DNA from: Haemophilus haemolyticus_M
GTDB taxonomy: Bacteria > Pseudomonadota > Gammaproteobacteria > Enterobacterales > Pasteurellaceae
Assembly: GCF_003490935.1 (NCBI RefSeq)
Contig: NZ_QQGD01000001.1
Location: 124,001-188,000 of the forward strand
Direction of reading: 5' to 3'
Length of the DNA: 64,000 bases
Shown here: in pieces, positions 8,150 through 17,900 of the stretch
How the letters are laid out: each line of letters starts with the position of its first letter
Position numbering within the stretch: the first letter of the stretch is position 1
Made by a program: the position numbers and the translations under genes
The notes under the pieces: generated by a model
Told to the model about the DNA's origin: nothing
The model's database searches: none
Seen by the model: the letters and a program-made list of their open reading frames with translations, nothing else

Positions 8150-8563
8150 TTATTTCCAGAATTGCCACCAGCTGGATTTTGCTTTCTCACCAGTTTGAAT
8201 AATGGTGTTGTTCTCGCCTTGTTGAGAAACTTCTGGCAAAGGTTTATCAAGATTGGTTTCTGTCACAATACCACGTTGATCAAATTTTACAGTGAAAGTA
8301 TGTTGAACAGGTGTTTCATAAGCACGTTGTTGTAAGAACACATAGTACCAAGTCTGACTATTATAAGGATCGATTAATACTGGCGTACCCAACAAATATT
8401 GTACTTGTTGAGCAGTCATGCCTTCTTTAACTTGAGCAACTGTAGTCGCTTCTAAATAGTTGCCTTGTGGTACATCAATTCGATATACAACTTTTTCAAC
8501 GGTGGAACAAGAAGCGACGCTTAATGCTAAAAAGGTTGCGCCTAAAAGTGTTTTAACTTGCAT
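8150..8563 (-). CDS. bamE: Outer membrane assembly lipoprotein BamE (SmpA)
   Basis: A 137-residue lipoprotein: the signal peptide ends in the lipobox SVASC, giving an acylated Cys19. The core VKEGMTAQQVQYLLGTP and the following DPYNSQTWYYVF are signatures of the SmpA/OmlA domain. BamE is a small subunit of the BAM complex that inserts beta-barrels with BamA, encoded at 41-43.5 kb in this window. It is preceded by about 65 non-coding bases and followed by cpxR on the same strand. Confidence 0.93.
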   Translation of the reverse strand: MQVKTLLGATFLALSVASCSTVEKVVYRIDVPQGNYLEATTVAQVKEGMTAQQVQYLLGTPVLIDPYNSQTWYYVFLQQRAYETPVQHTFTVKFDQRGIVTETNLDKPLPEVSQQGENNTIIQTGEKAKSSWWQFWK

Positions 8564-8627
8564 TTTCTTTACCTTATTTGTGCAAAAGTACTGTCAAATA
8601 ATACCCAAGTTTGAGCATATTTCCAAA

Positions 8628-9644
8628 TTAATTCTCTGATTTTAAAGCCTTTTGTAATTGATCTTTTAAATTCGGCGGTAAACCTTTGATAGTAAGTGTA
8701 TCCGTCATCGGTTCCCATTGAATTCGAGTATTTAATAAATCGGCATCAAAACTAATACTCACTCCCTTTCCAGAGCCAGTAAATTTTGTTAAGGATTTTA
8801 AGGTTGAACGTACTGGCGGAATACTGTCTTCCAAACCATAATTCTGTTCTTCCGCAAAAGTAACAAAAGGCTGTTCGTTTAGAGTGGGTAAAGAATCAGA
8901 AAGTTCCTGCAATTCAATTTCATCACCGCCTGCAAGTTGAGCTTTGCAATATTCAAACACTTGTTTTTTCACTGCTTGAGTTTGCTCTTTGTTGAGCTCA
9001 CCTTGATCACAATAATCACTCACAGCTTGCAATAAACATTGATTTTGAACTTGTGGATTTAATCCTTCTTCGGCACCTAAAAAATCCATGAAAAAATCAC
9101 TAATTTTGCGACCAACACGACCTTTTATGAAAGTTAAATAACGATTAGAGTTTGCATTCACCTGTAAATCCGTCAAATTCACTCTTGCCGCAATATCAAA
9201 CTGAGTAATATCAAGATATTCTGTACGGCGAATATCTAAATGCTCATCGACCAGCATACTATGACGGCTATCAAGCAATGCAATAAACAAATAATCTGTC
9301 GCTAAGAAATTATATTGACATAAAATCAAAGTACCACTTTCTGCAAAGTTATATTTACCTAGCTCATCTGCAAGCAATTTTGTTGAGTATTGACTAAAAC
9401 CTAAAAACTCAATTTCTTGTTCCAATAAACGATTTAAATGTTGTGCAAATATAGACTTTTCCTGAAACACGCCAAAAGCCTTAGCTTTATTTTGATAACC
9501 TTGATGAAGTTGCAACATCATTTGTTCTACTTCTGGCGTAATTGACAGCAACTCATCGCGTAATACGCTTTCCATTTTTATGCTGTCGCCATCCACATTT
9601 TTGACTAACTGATGCAAAACAATTTGATTAACGGTAATACTCAT
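8628..9644 (-). CDS. yejK: Nucleoid-associated protein YejK/NdpA
   Basis: A 338-residue homologue of E. coli YejK, a nucleoid-associated protein reported to interact with topoisomerase IV and gyrase. Long stretches match the family, including YLTFIKGRVGRKISDFFMDF and the C-terminal DTLTIKGLPPNLKDQLQ. ATG 9644 is preceded by AAGGTGAC; an in-frame GTG nine bases upstream lies in that ribosome site and is rejected. It is divergent from yejL-yejM, as in E. coli. Confidence 0.93.
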   Translation of the reverse strand: MSITVNQIVLHQLVKNVDGDSIKMESVLRDELLSITPEVEQMMLQLHQGYQNKAKAFGVFQEKSIFAQHLNRLLEQEIEFLGFSQYSTKLLADELGKYNFAESGTLILCQYNFLATDYLFIALLDSRHSMLVDEHLDIRRTEYLDITQFDIAARVNLTDLQVNANSNRYLTFIKGRVGRKISDFFMDFLGAEEGLNPQVQNQCLLQAVSDYCDQGELNKEQTQAVKKQVFEYCKAQLAGGDEIELQELSDSLPTLNEQPFVTFAEEQNYGLEDSIPPVRSTLKSLTKFTGSGKGVSISFDADLLNTRIQWEPMTDTLTIKGLPPNLKDQLQKALKSEN

Positions 9645-9771
9645 TTTTGTCACCTTTGAAAAATTTGCTGCAAATTATAACCGCACTTTTTAAGCAAGAA
9701 AAAAGAAATTATTTAGGTTCTACCAAATAATCGGGTATCATAAGCCAAATTTTTGTTTTATTTTTAACATT

Positions 9772-9990
9772 ATGGCTCAATATTCTAAATATTCTGATGC
9801 ACAGCTAAGTGCAATTGTGAACGATATGATTGCAGTATTAGAAAAGCATAAAGCCCCTGTAGATCTATCCTTAATCGCACTGGGTAACATGGCAAGTAAT
9901 TTATTAACCACCAGTGTGCCGCAAACTCAACGTGAGGCATTAGCCCAAGCGTTTTCTAATTCCTTAATTAATGCGGTAAAAACACGTTAA
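9772..9990 (+). CDS. yejL: YejL family protein (DUF1414)
   Basis: A 72-residue cytosolic protein of unknown function with the YejL signature (YSDAQLSAIVNDMIAVLEKHKAP..LSLIALGNMASNLL). It is conserved next to yejM in gamma-proteobacteria; the yejM ATG follows one base after its stop codon, so the two are almost certainly co-transcribed and coupled. Confidence 0.92.
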   Translation: MAQYSKYSDAQLSAIVNDMIAVLEKHKAPVDLSLIALGNMASNLLTTSVPQTQREALAQAFSNSLINAVKTR

Positions 9991-9991
9991 T

Positions 9992-11749
9992 ATGAAATGG
10001 ATTAAAAAAGGCATCTTCAGCGGCAAGCAATACCGAGATGACGTTTCACGAAAAATTTCGTGGGGTCATTGGTTTGCCTTTTTTAATATTATTGTTGCTA
10101 TTCTTATTGGCACTCGTTATGCCTTTATCATTGACTGGCCAGATACTCTAGCAGGAAAACTTTATTTCTTTGTGAGTTTGCTCGGACATTTCAGTTTCAA
10201 CGTTTTTGCGTTGTACTTACTCGTGGTCTTTCCACTGAGTTTCATTGTTAAAAATCATCGCACTTTTCGCGGATTAACCGTGATATTTTCCACGATTTGT
10301 ACAACCTTATTATTATTTGATACCGCCGTTTTCAATCGTTTTAATCTACATTTATCCTCTGTTGTATGGAATTTACTCGTTAATCCAGAAAATGGCGAAA
10401 TGTCACGCGATTGGCAAATTTTCTTTGCACCAATGCCCATTATTTTATTAGCGCAAATGTTATTTTCTCGCTGGAGTTGGGAAAAATTACGTAGTCTTGA
10501 ACGCCAAAAATGGCTAAAAGCTGTCGGTGTATTCTTGACTTCCACATTTATTACGACGCACTTAATTTATGCTTGGGCAGATGCTTATTTATATCGCCCA
10601 ATTACGATGCAACGCTCTAATTTTCCTCTTTCTTATCCAATGACAGCTCGTTCTTTTTTAGAAAAACACGGTTTCTTGGATGGAGAAGAATATACGCAAA
10701 AATTGGCGCAAGAAGGTCGTTTAGATGCCTTAAAAATTGATTATCCGAAAAAAGAACTCTCTTACGCACCAATTACGCACAAACCTAATGTTCTGATCGT
10801 AACGGTTTCTGGTTTACGCCATGATGCGATTTCTAGTGAAAAGATGCCAAAACTTGCTGAATTTGCGACAAATTCAACAGAATTCACTAATCATTACAGC
10901 ACAGGCAATAGTAATAACACAGGCTTAATTGGGTTATTTTACGGGCTAAATGCAAATTACACAGATAGTATTTTAAGCAATCATACCCAATCTGTTTTAA
11001 TCGAAAAATTACGTGCTGAAAATTATCAATTGGGTTTATTTTCGGCTACAAATTTCAAAGATAGCGTCTTCCGCCAAGCATTATTTCGAGAAATGAAACT
11101 TTCATCGAATAAAACCAACAAACCAAATAATGAAAGTGCGGTAAAAAATCTCAATGATTTTATTAAAGCACAAAAAACTGACTCACCTTGGTTTGCTTAT
11201 TTGGATTTAGCCTTGGAGGCTAAAAATCCATCAGATTATGACCGCACTTTGCAGGACATTGATTCTCTTTTAGCAAAAGCGTTAGAAAGTACACCGCTTG
11301 AAAATACATTAGTCATCATCACGTCAGAGCATGGTTTAAGTTTTAATGAAATGAATGAAAAAGAGCGAGAAAACTACTTTGGGCGTGATGAAATTCAAGT
11401 CCCATTGCTTGTGTATTGGAAAGATTTACCGGTAGGCAAACAAAATGGATTAAGTAATCATGCGGATATTTTCTCTGCATTAATGCAAACAGTGTTCGGC
11501 GTAGAAAACCCGTTGATGGATTATAGTCAAGGACGCAATCTCTTTGATCTCAAGGGAGATGACTGGGTACTTGCCTCTAATTTCCACTGGAACGTGGTGA
11601 TTCAACCTGATGGAACGCAATACCACATTGATCGCAAAGGTAATTACAAAAAATTCGATAAGGATTATATTGAGCAATCTTCAGACAGACCGCCACTTGG
11701 AATCTTCTTAGAAGCCTTCCAATTACAAAATTTCTTCTTTGAAAAATAA
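9992..11749 (+). CDS. yejM: Inner-membrane sulfatase-fold protein PbgA/LapC (YejM)
   Basis: A 585-residue protein with five predicted membrane helices in the first roughly 200 residues and a periplasmic alkaline-phosphatase/sulfatase-fold domain (LIVTVSGLRHDAIS.., later VIITSEHGLSF). In E. coli PbgA/LapC lacks the catalytic metal site, binds lipid A and signals LPS levels through LapB-FtsH to control LpxC turnover. Context agrees: it follows yejL, and other LPS-biogenesis genes (lpxD, lptE) lie in the window. Three uptake signals or variants lie in the gene. Confidence 0.92.
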   Translation: MKWIKKGIFSGKQYRDDVSRKISWGHWFAFFNIIVAILIGTRYAFIIDWPDTLAGKLYFFVSLLGHFSFNVFALYLLVVFPLSFIVKNHRTFRGLTVIFSTICTTLLLFDTAVFNRFNLHLSSVVWNLLVNPENGEMSRDWQIFFAPMPIILLAQMLFSRWSWEKLRSLERQKWLKAVGVFLTSTFITTHLIYAWADAYLYRPITMQRSNFPLSYPMTARSFLEKHGFLDGEEYTQKLAQEGRLDALKIDYPKKELSYAPITHKPNVLIVTVSGLRHDAISSEKMPKLAEFATNSTEFTNHYSTGNSNNTGLIGLFYGLNANYTDSILSNHTQSVLIEKLRAENYQLGLFSATNFKDSVFRQALFREMKLSSNKTNKPNNESAVKNLNDFIKAQKTDSPWFAYLDLALEAKNPSDYDRTLQDIDSLLAKALESTPLENTLVIITSEHGLSFNEMNEKERENYFGRDEIQVPLLVYWKDLPVGKQNGLSNHADIFSALMQTVFGVENPLMDYSQGRNLFDLKGDDWVLASNFHWNVVIQPDGTQYHIDRKGNYKKFDKDYIEQSSDRPPLGIFLEAFQLQNFFFEK

Positions 11750-11946
11750 TCTGTAAGGGCATAAAAGAATAGATTTTTTGCCCTTAAGCCTTTATACTCA
11801 CGTCTCAGTTTAAGACTGAAAAATGTTATTAATGAAAATCCGTGAGTTTTTCATAACATTATCATAATGCTTCTCGTCGTACTTACAGTACCTTTCAATT
11901 AATATACATTCTCGTCTTTTTATCCTTTCTTTTTTACGGAGTTTGT
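11750..11946 (+). promoter_or_regulatory. Structured leader upstream of the amidohydrolase gene
   Basis: Several complementary segments are visible. TAAGGGCA/TGCCCTTA form an 8-bp stem (about 11756-11786). TCAGT/ACTGA form a small hairpin (11805-11819). AATGTTA plus TGAAAA (11822-11838) pair with TTTTCA plus TAACATT (11848-11860). ACTCACG (11796-11802) is complementary to CGTGAGT (11841-11847), which is exactly the loop of the last hairpin and is followed by a T run. This gives either a terminator-like stem or a loop pseudoknot. It matches no riboswitch class I recognise; a regulatory role is inferred. Confidence 0.4.
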
Positions 11947-12939
11947 ATGAAAAGCCACGTTCGTAGTTTTAAAACCTATATTCGCGATGAAATTATCAAA
12001 AAAGGCGGATGGGTAAATGCCCATGCACATGCTGACCGCGCTTTTACGATGACGCCAGAGAAAATTGGGATTTATCATAGCAGTAATTTGCAACAAAAAT
12101 GGGATTTAGTGGATGAAGTAAAACGCACTTCCAGTGTTGATGATTATTACGCACGTTTTTGCCAATCTATTGAATTAATGATATCCCAAGGTGTAACCGC
12201 ATTTGGTACTTTTGTCGATATAGACCCAATTTGTGAAGATCGTGCAATTATTGCCGCACATAAAGCCCGCGAAGTGTATAAACATGACATCATTTTAAAA
12301 TTTGCCAATCAAACTTTAAAAGGGGTAATTGAACCCACTGCGCGTAAATGGTTTGATATTGGTGCGGAAATGGTAGATATGATTGGCGGCTTACCATATC
12401 GTGATGAATTGGATTATGGGCGCGGCCTAGAGGCGATGGATATTTTGTTAGATAAGGCCAAATCTCTTGGGATTATGTGTCATGTACATGTCGACCAATT
12501 CAACAATCCAAGTGAAAAAGAAACTGAGCAACTTTGCGACAAAACCATTGAACATGGAATGGAGGGGCGAGTTGTGGGTATCCACGGTATTTCCATTGGC
12601 TCACATTCGAAAGAATATCGTTACAAACTTTACGAAAAAATGCGTAAAGCCAAAATGATGATGATAGCCTGTCCGATGGCATGGATTGACAGTAATCGCA
12701 AAGAAGATCTTATGCCATTCCATAATGCACTCACGCCAGCAGATGAAATGATTCCCGAAGGTATCACTGTTGCCCTAGGCACAGATAATATTTGTGATTA
12801 CATGGTTCCTCTATGTGAAGGCGATTTATGGCAAGAATTAAGCCTATTGGCTGCGGGTTGCCGTTTCCCTCACTTAGATGAAATGGTCAACATCGCAAGT
12901 ATTAACGGTCGTAAAGTGTTAGGACTAGAGCCAATTTAG
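11947..12939 (+). CDS. Amidohydrolase-superfamily enzyme, cytosine deaminase-like
   Basis: A 330-residue metal-dependent amidohydrolase with no signal peptide. Metal-ligand motifs are visible in order: WVNAHAHADR (about residue 22), CHVHVDQF (about 178), GIHGISIG (about 217) and LGTDNICDYMVP (about 278), the arrangement of the cytosine deaminase/adenosine-type deaminase branch. It probably hydrolyses an amino or amide group on a heterocycle, but the substrate cannot be read from sequence. It lies alone, behind a structured leader and before a long perfect hairpin. ATG 11947 follows ACGGAG at about 7 bases. Confidence 0.8.
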   Translation: MKSHVRSFKTYIRDEIIKKGGWVNAHAHADRAFTMTPEKIGIYHSSNLQQKWDLVDEVKRTSSVDDYYARFCQSIELMISQGVTAFGTFVDIDPICEDRAIIAAHKAREVYKHDIILKFANQTLKGVIEPTARKWFDIGAEMVDMIGGLPYRDELDYGRGLEAMDILLDKAKSLGIMCHVHVDQFNNPSEKETEQLCDKTIEHGMEGRVVGIHGISIGSHSKEYRYKLYEKMRKAKMMMIACPMAWIDSNRKEDLMPFHNALTPADEMIPEGITVALGTDNICDYMVPLCEGDLWQELSLLAAGCRFPHLDEMVNIASINGRKVLGLEPI

Positions 12940-12970
12940 CTTTTTATTCCACCCAACCAAAAGTGTGGTC

Positions 12971-13029
12971 AAAATGGACAACATTTAAAAGTTGATTCAA
13001 AAATCTAGCTTTTAAATGTTGTCCATTTT
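12971..13029. repeat. Perfect 21-bp inverted repeat (long hairpin)
   Basis: Left arm 12971-12991 and right arm 13009-13029 are exactly complementary over 21 bases (arms contain ATGGACAACATTTAAAAG and its complement), with a 17-base loop. It lies between the amidohydrolase and acrR, at a junction between blocks that I recall as separated in strain Rd. It may act as terminator or be the remnant of a small mobile element; no gene is encoded. Confidence 0.85.
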
Positions 13030-13053
13030 CATTGTTCTTTTGTGTTTTTTAAC

Positions 13054-13092
13054 TTGCCAAAAAACAAAAAATAAATAAAATGAACGCTCATT
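13054..13092 (+). promoter_or_regulatory. acrR promoter with overlapping TetR-type operator
   Basis: TTGCCA (13054-13059), a 16-base spacer and TAAAAT (13076-13081) make a plausible sigma-70 promoter. The dyad AATGA-ACGC-TCATT (13079-13092) overlaps the -10 box and start point, where a TetR-family repressor would block its own operon. Confidence 0.55.
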
Positions 13093-13135
13093 CATTTTTG
13101 AGCAATTATTGCTCCTTATTTTACTCAAGGATCTT

Positions 13136-13699
13136 ATGCGACAAGCAAAAACAGACTTAGCTGAACAGATTTTTTCAGCGACAGATCGTTTAATGGCAAA
13201 AGAAGGGTTGAAACAACTTTCTATGCACAAACTTGCGAAAGAAGCGAATGTAGCCGCAGGAACGATTTACCTTTATTTTAAAAACAAAGATGAGTTGCTT
13301 GAACAATTTGCACACAGAGTATTTTCAATGTTTATGGCAACACTTGAAAAAGATTTTGATGAATCTAAGCCTTTTTTCGAACAGTATCGACAAATGTGGA
13401 AAAACATTTGGTATTTCTTACAAGAAAATCCCACCATTCTATCCAATTTAAAGCAATATGAATCTTTGCCTAATTTCAAGGATATTTGTAAAAACGTTAA
13501 AAATTGCCGTTGGGATTTATTTTGTCATCAAGCACAAAAAGCTGGCTTATTAGCGGAATTATCTGAAGATATTCTCTTTTTATTAAGTTTGAAAACGGCG
13601 ATAAATTTAGCCTCTGATGCAAAATTTATCGATTTTGATCTTAATCCTGAAATTTTAGAATCTGTGATTAAACGCTCCTGGCGTGCAATTCAGAAATAA
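13136..13699 (+). CDS. acrR: TetR/AcrR-family repressor of the efflux operon
   Basis: A 187-residue TetR-family regulator. The N-terminal helix-turn-helix (residues about 25-47, MHKLAKEANVAAGTIYLYFK) is diagnostic; the rest is a helical ligand-binding domain. It heads acrR-acrA-acrB, so it probably represses the pump operon and releases it on binding a drug or metabolite. ATG 13136, preceded by AAGGA, is preferred to an upstream in-frame start at 13109 that lacks a ribosome site. A probable operator lies over its own promoter. Confidence 0.9.
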   Translation: MRQAKTDLAEQIFSATDRLMAKEGLKQLSMHKLAKEANVAAGTIYLYFKNKDELLEQFAHRVFSMFMATLEKDFDESKPFFEQYRQMWKNIWYFLQENPTILSNLKQYESLPNFKDICKNVKNCRWDLFCHQAQKAGLLAELSEDILFLLSLKTAINLASDAKFIDFDLNPEILESVIKRSWRAIQK

Positions 13700-13730
13700 T
13701 TGTTGTTATTTTTATAACGGAGCTTTAAAC

Positions 13731-14927
13731 ATGAGTCAAACTCAACATCAAAGACCAAAACGCTCACATATTTTCTTTATGAAAATAATTTTAGTGGTAT
13801 TTGTCTTAATTTTTGCCGGTGTCATCGCTTTTAATATGATAAAAGGCGTAATGATAAGCCGAGCCATTGCGGGAATGCCAGAACCTTCAAGCCCAGTAAC
13901 CGCACTTGAAGTTCAACCCCGTGAATGGACGCCAGTTATCAACACAACAGGTCTTGTGCGTCCAAATCAAGGCGCGATGCTCAGTACACAAAATGCAGGT
14001 ACGATTTCTCAAGTGCTCGTGCGAAATGGCCAACAAGTGAAAAAAGGCGATTTACTCATTGAACTCGATAGTTCTGTTGAACATGCAAGCCTTCAAGCCG
14101 CACAGGCACAACTCCCAGCTCTTCGTCAAACTTATCAACGTTATGCTAATTTATTGAAAAGCAATGCTGTTTCACGACAAGAAATGGATAACGCAAAAGC
14201 GGCTTATGACGCTCAACTAGCCAATATCGAATCTTTAAAAGCAGCAATTGAGCGCCGTAAAATTGTTGCGCCATTTGATGGCAAAGCAGGTATTGTGAAA
14301 GTAAACGTAGGTCAATATGTGAATGTAGGAACAGAAATTGTGCGTGTAGAAGATACTAGCTCAATGAAAGTGGATTTTGCCCTTTCACAAAATGATTTAG
14401 ATAAATTGCATATCGGTCAACGCGTCACAGTGACAACAGATGCTCGCTTGGGCGAAACATTTTCAGCTCGAATCACGGCTATTGAACCAGCCATTAATTC
14501 ATCAACTGGTTTAGTTGATGTTCAGGCTACATTTGATCCTGAAGATGGGCGTAAATTGCTTTCAGGTATGTTCTCTCGCTTACGCATTGCGCTTCCAACT
14601 GAAACAAATCAAGTTGTCGTTCCACAAGTAGCTATTAGCTACAACATGTATGGTGAAATTGCTTATTTACTCAAACCATTATCTGATGAAGACAAAGAGA
14701 AAATGGCTGAGAATAAAAAATTAGATCGTTTATATCGAGCAAAACAAATTACTGTATTTACTAAGGATCGCCAAGGTATTTATTCTCAATTACAAGGTAA
14801 TGAGGTAAAACCTGGTGATAAAATTATTACTGGTGGTCAACAAGGTATCGGCAATGGCAGTCTTGTAGAATGGATTGAAAAAGATATTGTAGGTGCAACA
14901 GAACCAGTAAATAAAACTAACCTTTAA
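13731..14927 (+). CDS. acrA: RND efflux periplasmic adaptor AcrA
   Basis: A 398-residue membrane-fusion protein joining the AcrB pump to an outer-membrane channel. It has an N-terminal membrane helix near residues 16-38 without an obvious lipobox, a split biotinyl-lipoyl domain (GTISQVLVRNGQQVKKGDLL.. and VAPFDGKAGIVKVNVGQYV) around an alpha-helical hairpin, and beta-barrel and membrane-proximal domains. ATG 13731 is placed by ACGGAG; an in-frame start at 13683 lies inside acrR. No tolC gene is adjacent, so the channel must be encoded elsewhere. Confidence 0.93.
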   Translation: MSQTQHQRPKRSHIFFMKIILVVFVLIFAGVIAFNMIKGVMISRAIAGMPEPSSPVTALEVQPREWTPVINTTGLVRPNQGAMLSTQNAGTISQVLVRNGQQVKKGDLLIELDSSVEHASLQAAQAQLPALRQTYQRYANLLKSNAVSRQEMDNAKAAYDAQLANIESLKAAIERRKIVAPFDGKAGIVKVNVGQYVNVGTEIVRVEDTSSMKVDFALSQNDLDKLHIGQRVTVTTDARLGETFSARITAIEPAINSSTGLVDVQATFDPEDGRKLLSGMFSRLRIALPTETNQVVVPQVAISYNMYGEIAYLLKPLSDEDKEKMAENKKLDRLYRAKQITVFTKDRQGIYSQLQGNEVKPGDKIITGGQQGIGNGSLVEWIEKDIVGATEPVNKTNL

Positions 14928-14944
14928 TTAACTAGGAAATACGA

Positions 14945-17900
14945 ATGAAATTTACCGATATATTTATTCGTCGTCCTGTTTTAGCGATTTCAATTAGCTT
15001 GCTTATTATTATTTTAGGTTTGCAAGCTATTTCGAAATTGTCAGTGCGTGAATATCCTAAAATGACCACCACGGTAATTACGGTAACAACCGCCTACCCT
15101 GGTGCTGATGCAAATCTAATTCAAGCATTTGTTACCTCTACATTAGAAGAATCTATCGCTCAAGCGGATAACATTGACTATATGTCATCCAGTAGTGCAC
15201 CAAATGCATCGACTATTACAGTCAAAATGAAACTGAATACCGATCCTGCCGGAGCACTTGCTGATGTATTAGCAAAAGTAAATGCTGTGCGTTCTGAATT
15301 ACCAAGTGGAATTGAAGCACCAAGCGTCGCCTCTTCCTCTGGCGGGACGGGGATTATGTATATAAGTTTCCGCTCCAACAAACTAGACTCAAGTCAAGTA
15401 ACTGACTACATTAATCGTGTAGTCAAACCTCAATTCTTTACGATTGAAGGCGTGGCTGGAGTACAAGTATTTGGTGCGGCTGAATATGCATTACGTATTT
15501 GGCTAGATCCTCAAAAAATGGCGTCACAAAATCTTTCTGCGCCAACAGTGATGTCTGCCCTTTCTGCAAATAATGTACAAACTGCGGCTGGTAATGATAA
15601 TGGCTACTATGTTACTTACCGCAATAAAGTTGAAACAACGACCAAATCCGTTGAGCAATTAGGTAACTTAATTGTTGCTTCTCGTGGTGATGATTTAGTA
15701 CGCCTGCGCGATATTGCGACCATTGAATTGAACAAAGAAAGTGATAATTCTCGTGCAACCGCAAACGGTGCAGATTCTGTGGTATTAGGCATCAATCCAA
15801 CTTCATCGGCTAACCCATTAACCGTTGCAGAAAAAATCCGACCGCTCTTTGAAAATATCAAAAAGCAACTACCGGATAGTATGGAAACTGACATTCTTTA
15901 TGACAGTACTATTGCGATTAATAGTTCAATCCATGAAGTAATTAAAACTATTGTGGAAGCAACTGTTATTGTATTAGTGGTTATTTTGATGTTTATTGGA
16001 TCGCTTCGCGCAATTTTAATTCCAGTTCTCACCATTCCGATTTCGTTGATCGGTGTTTTAATGATGCTACAAAGTTTAGATTTTTCTATTAACTTAATGA
16101 CATTATTAGCGCTTATTCTCGCTATCGGCTTAGTCGTTGATGATGCGATTGTCGTGTTAGAAAACGTAGATCGCCATATTAAAGAAGGAGAAACACCATT
16201 CCGCGCTGCAATTATTGGTACTCGTGAAATTGCCGTGCCTGTAATTTCCATGACTATCGCATTGATCGCGGTTTACTCACCAATGGCTTTAATGGGGGGC
16301 ATTACTGGCACATTGTTTAAAGAGTTTGCTTTAACCCTTGCTGGTGCGGTATTTATTTCTGGTATCGTGGCATTAACGTTATCGCCAATGATGAGTAGTA
16401 AATTACTTAAATCCAATGCTAAACCAACATGGATGGAAGAACGCGTAGAACATACCTTAGGTAAAGTAAATCGTATTTACGAATACATGCTTGATCTCGT
16501 TATGCTAAATCGTAAATCCATGCTGGCTTTTGCTGTGGTAATTTTCTCAACGCTCCCATTTTTATTTAATTCACTTTCTAGTGAATTAACGCCAAATGAA
16601 GATAAAGGCGCATTTATTGCGATTGGTAATGCGCCATCTAGCGTAAATGTGGATTATATTCAAAATGCAATGCAACCGTACATGAAAAATGTAATGGAAA
16701 CACCTGAAGTCTCTTTTGGTATGAGCATTGCTGGTGCGCCAAATTCTAATGGCTCGTTAAATATAATCACATTGAAAGACTGGAAAGAACGTTCACGCAA
16801 GCAATCTGCCGTAATGAACGAAATCAATGCAAAAGCGAAATCAATTCCAGAAGTCTCCGTATCTGCATTTAACTTTCCTGAAATTGATACAGGGGAACAA
16901 GGCCCTCCAATCGCTATTGTGTTAAAAACTGCTCAAGATTATAAATCTTTGGCAAATACCGCAGAGAAATTCCTAAGTGCGATGAAAGCCTCTGGCAAAT
17001 TTATTTATACGGATTTAGATTTGACCTATGACACGGCGCAAATGACAATTTCAGTCGATAAAGAGAAAGCTGGGACTTACGGTATCACGATGCAACAAAT
17101 TAGTAATACTTTAGGGAGTTTCTTATCTGGAGCAACAATTACGCGAGTCGATGTGGATGGACGTGCCTATAAGGTTATTTCACAAGTAAAACGTGACGAC
17201 CGTTTATCGCCCGAAGCATTCAAAAACTATTACTTAACGGCAAGTAATGGACAATCTGTGCCATTAAGCAGTTTAATCACGATGAAGCTAGAAACACAGC
17301 CAACTTCATTATCACGCTTTAGCCAATTAAACTCAGCACAGATTAGCGCAGTACCAATGCCAGGTTCATCAACGGGTGATGCAGTTGCATGGCTACAACA
17401 ACATGCGACAGACAATTTACCGCAAGGCTATACGTTTGACTTTAAATCTGAAGCACGTCAATTAGTACAAGAAGGTAACGCATTAGCCGTCACTTTTGCA
17501 TTGGCTGTTATCATCATATTCTTGGTACTTGCCATTCAGTTTGAATCTATACGGGATCCAATGGTAATTATGATTTCCGTACCATTAGCCGTAAGTGGTG
17601 CATTAGTGAGCTTAAATATTTTATCCTTCTTTGGCATCGCGGGAACAACATTAAATATCTACTCTCAAGTTGGGTTGATTACTCTCGTAGGATTAATCAC
17701 CAAACACGGTATCTTAATGTGTGAAGTGGCAAAAGAAGAGCAGCTAAACCATGGTAAAACTCGAATTGAGGCAATCACTCATGCAGCCAAAGTACGTTTA
17801 CGCCCAATCCTAATGACAACGGCGGCAATGGTAGCAGGCTTAATTCCATTGCTCTATGCTACAGGTGCGGGAGCGGTATCTCGCTTTAGTATGGGGATAG

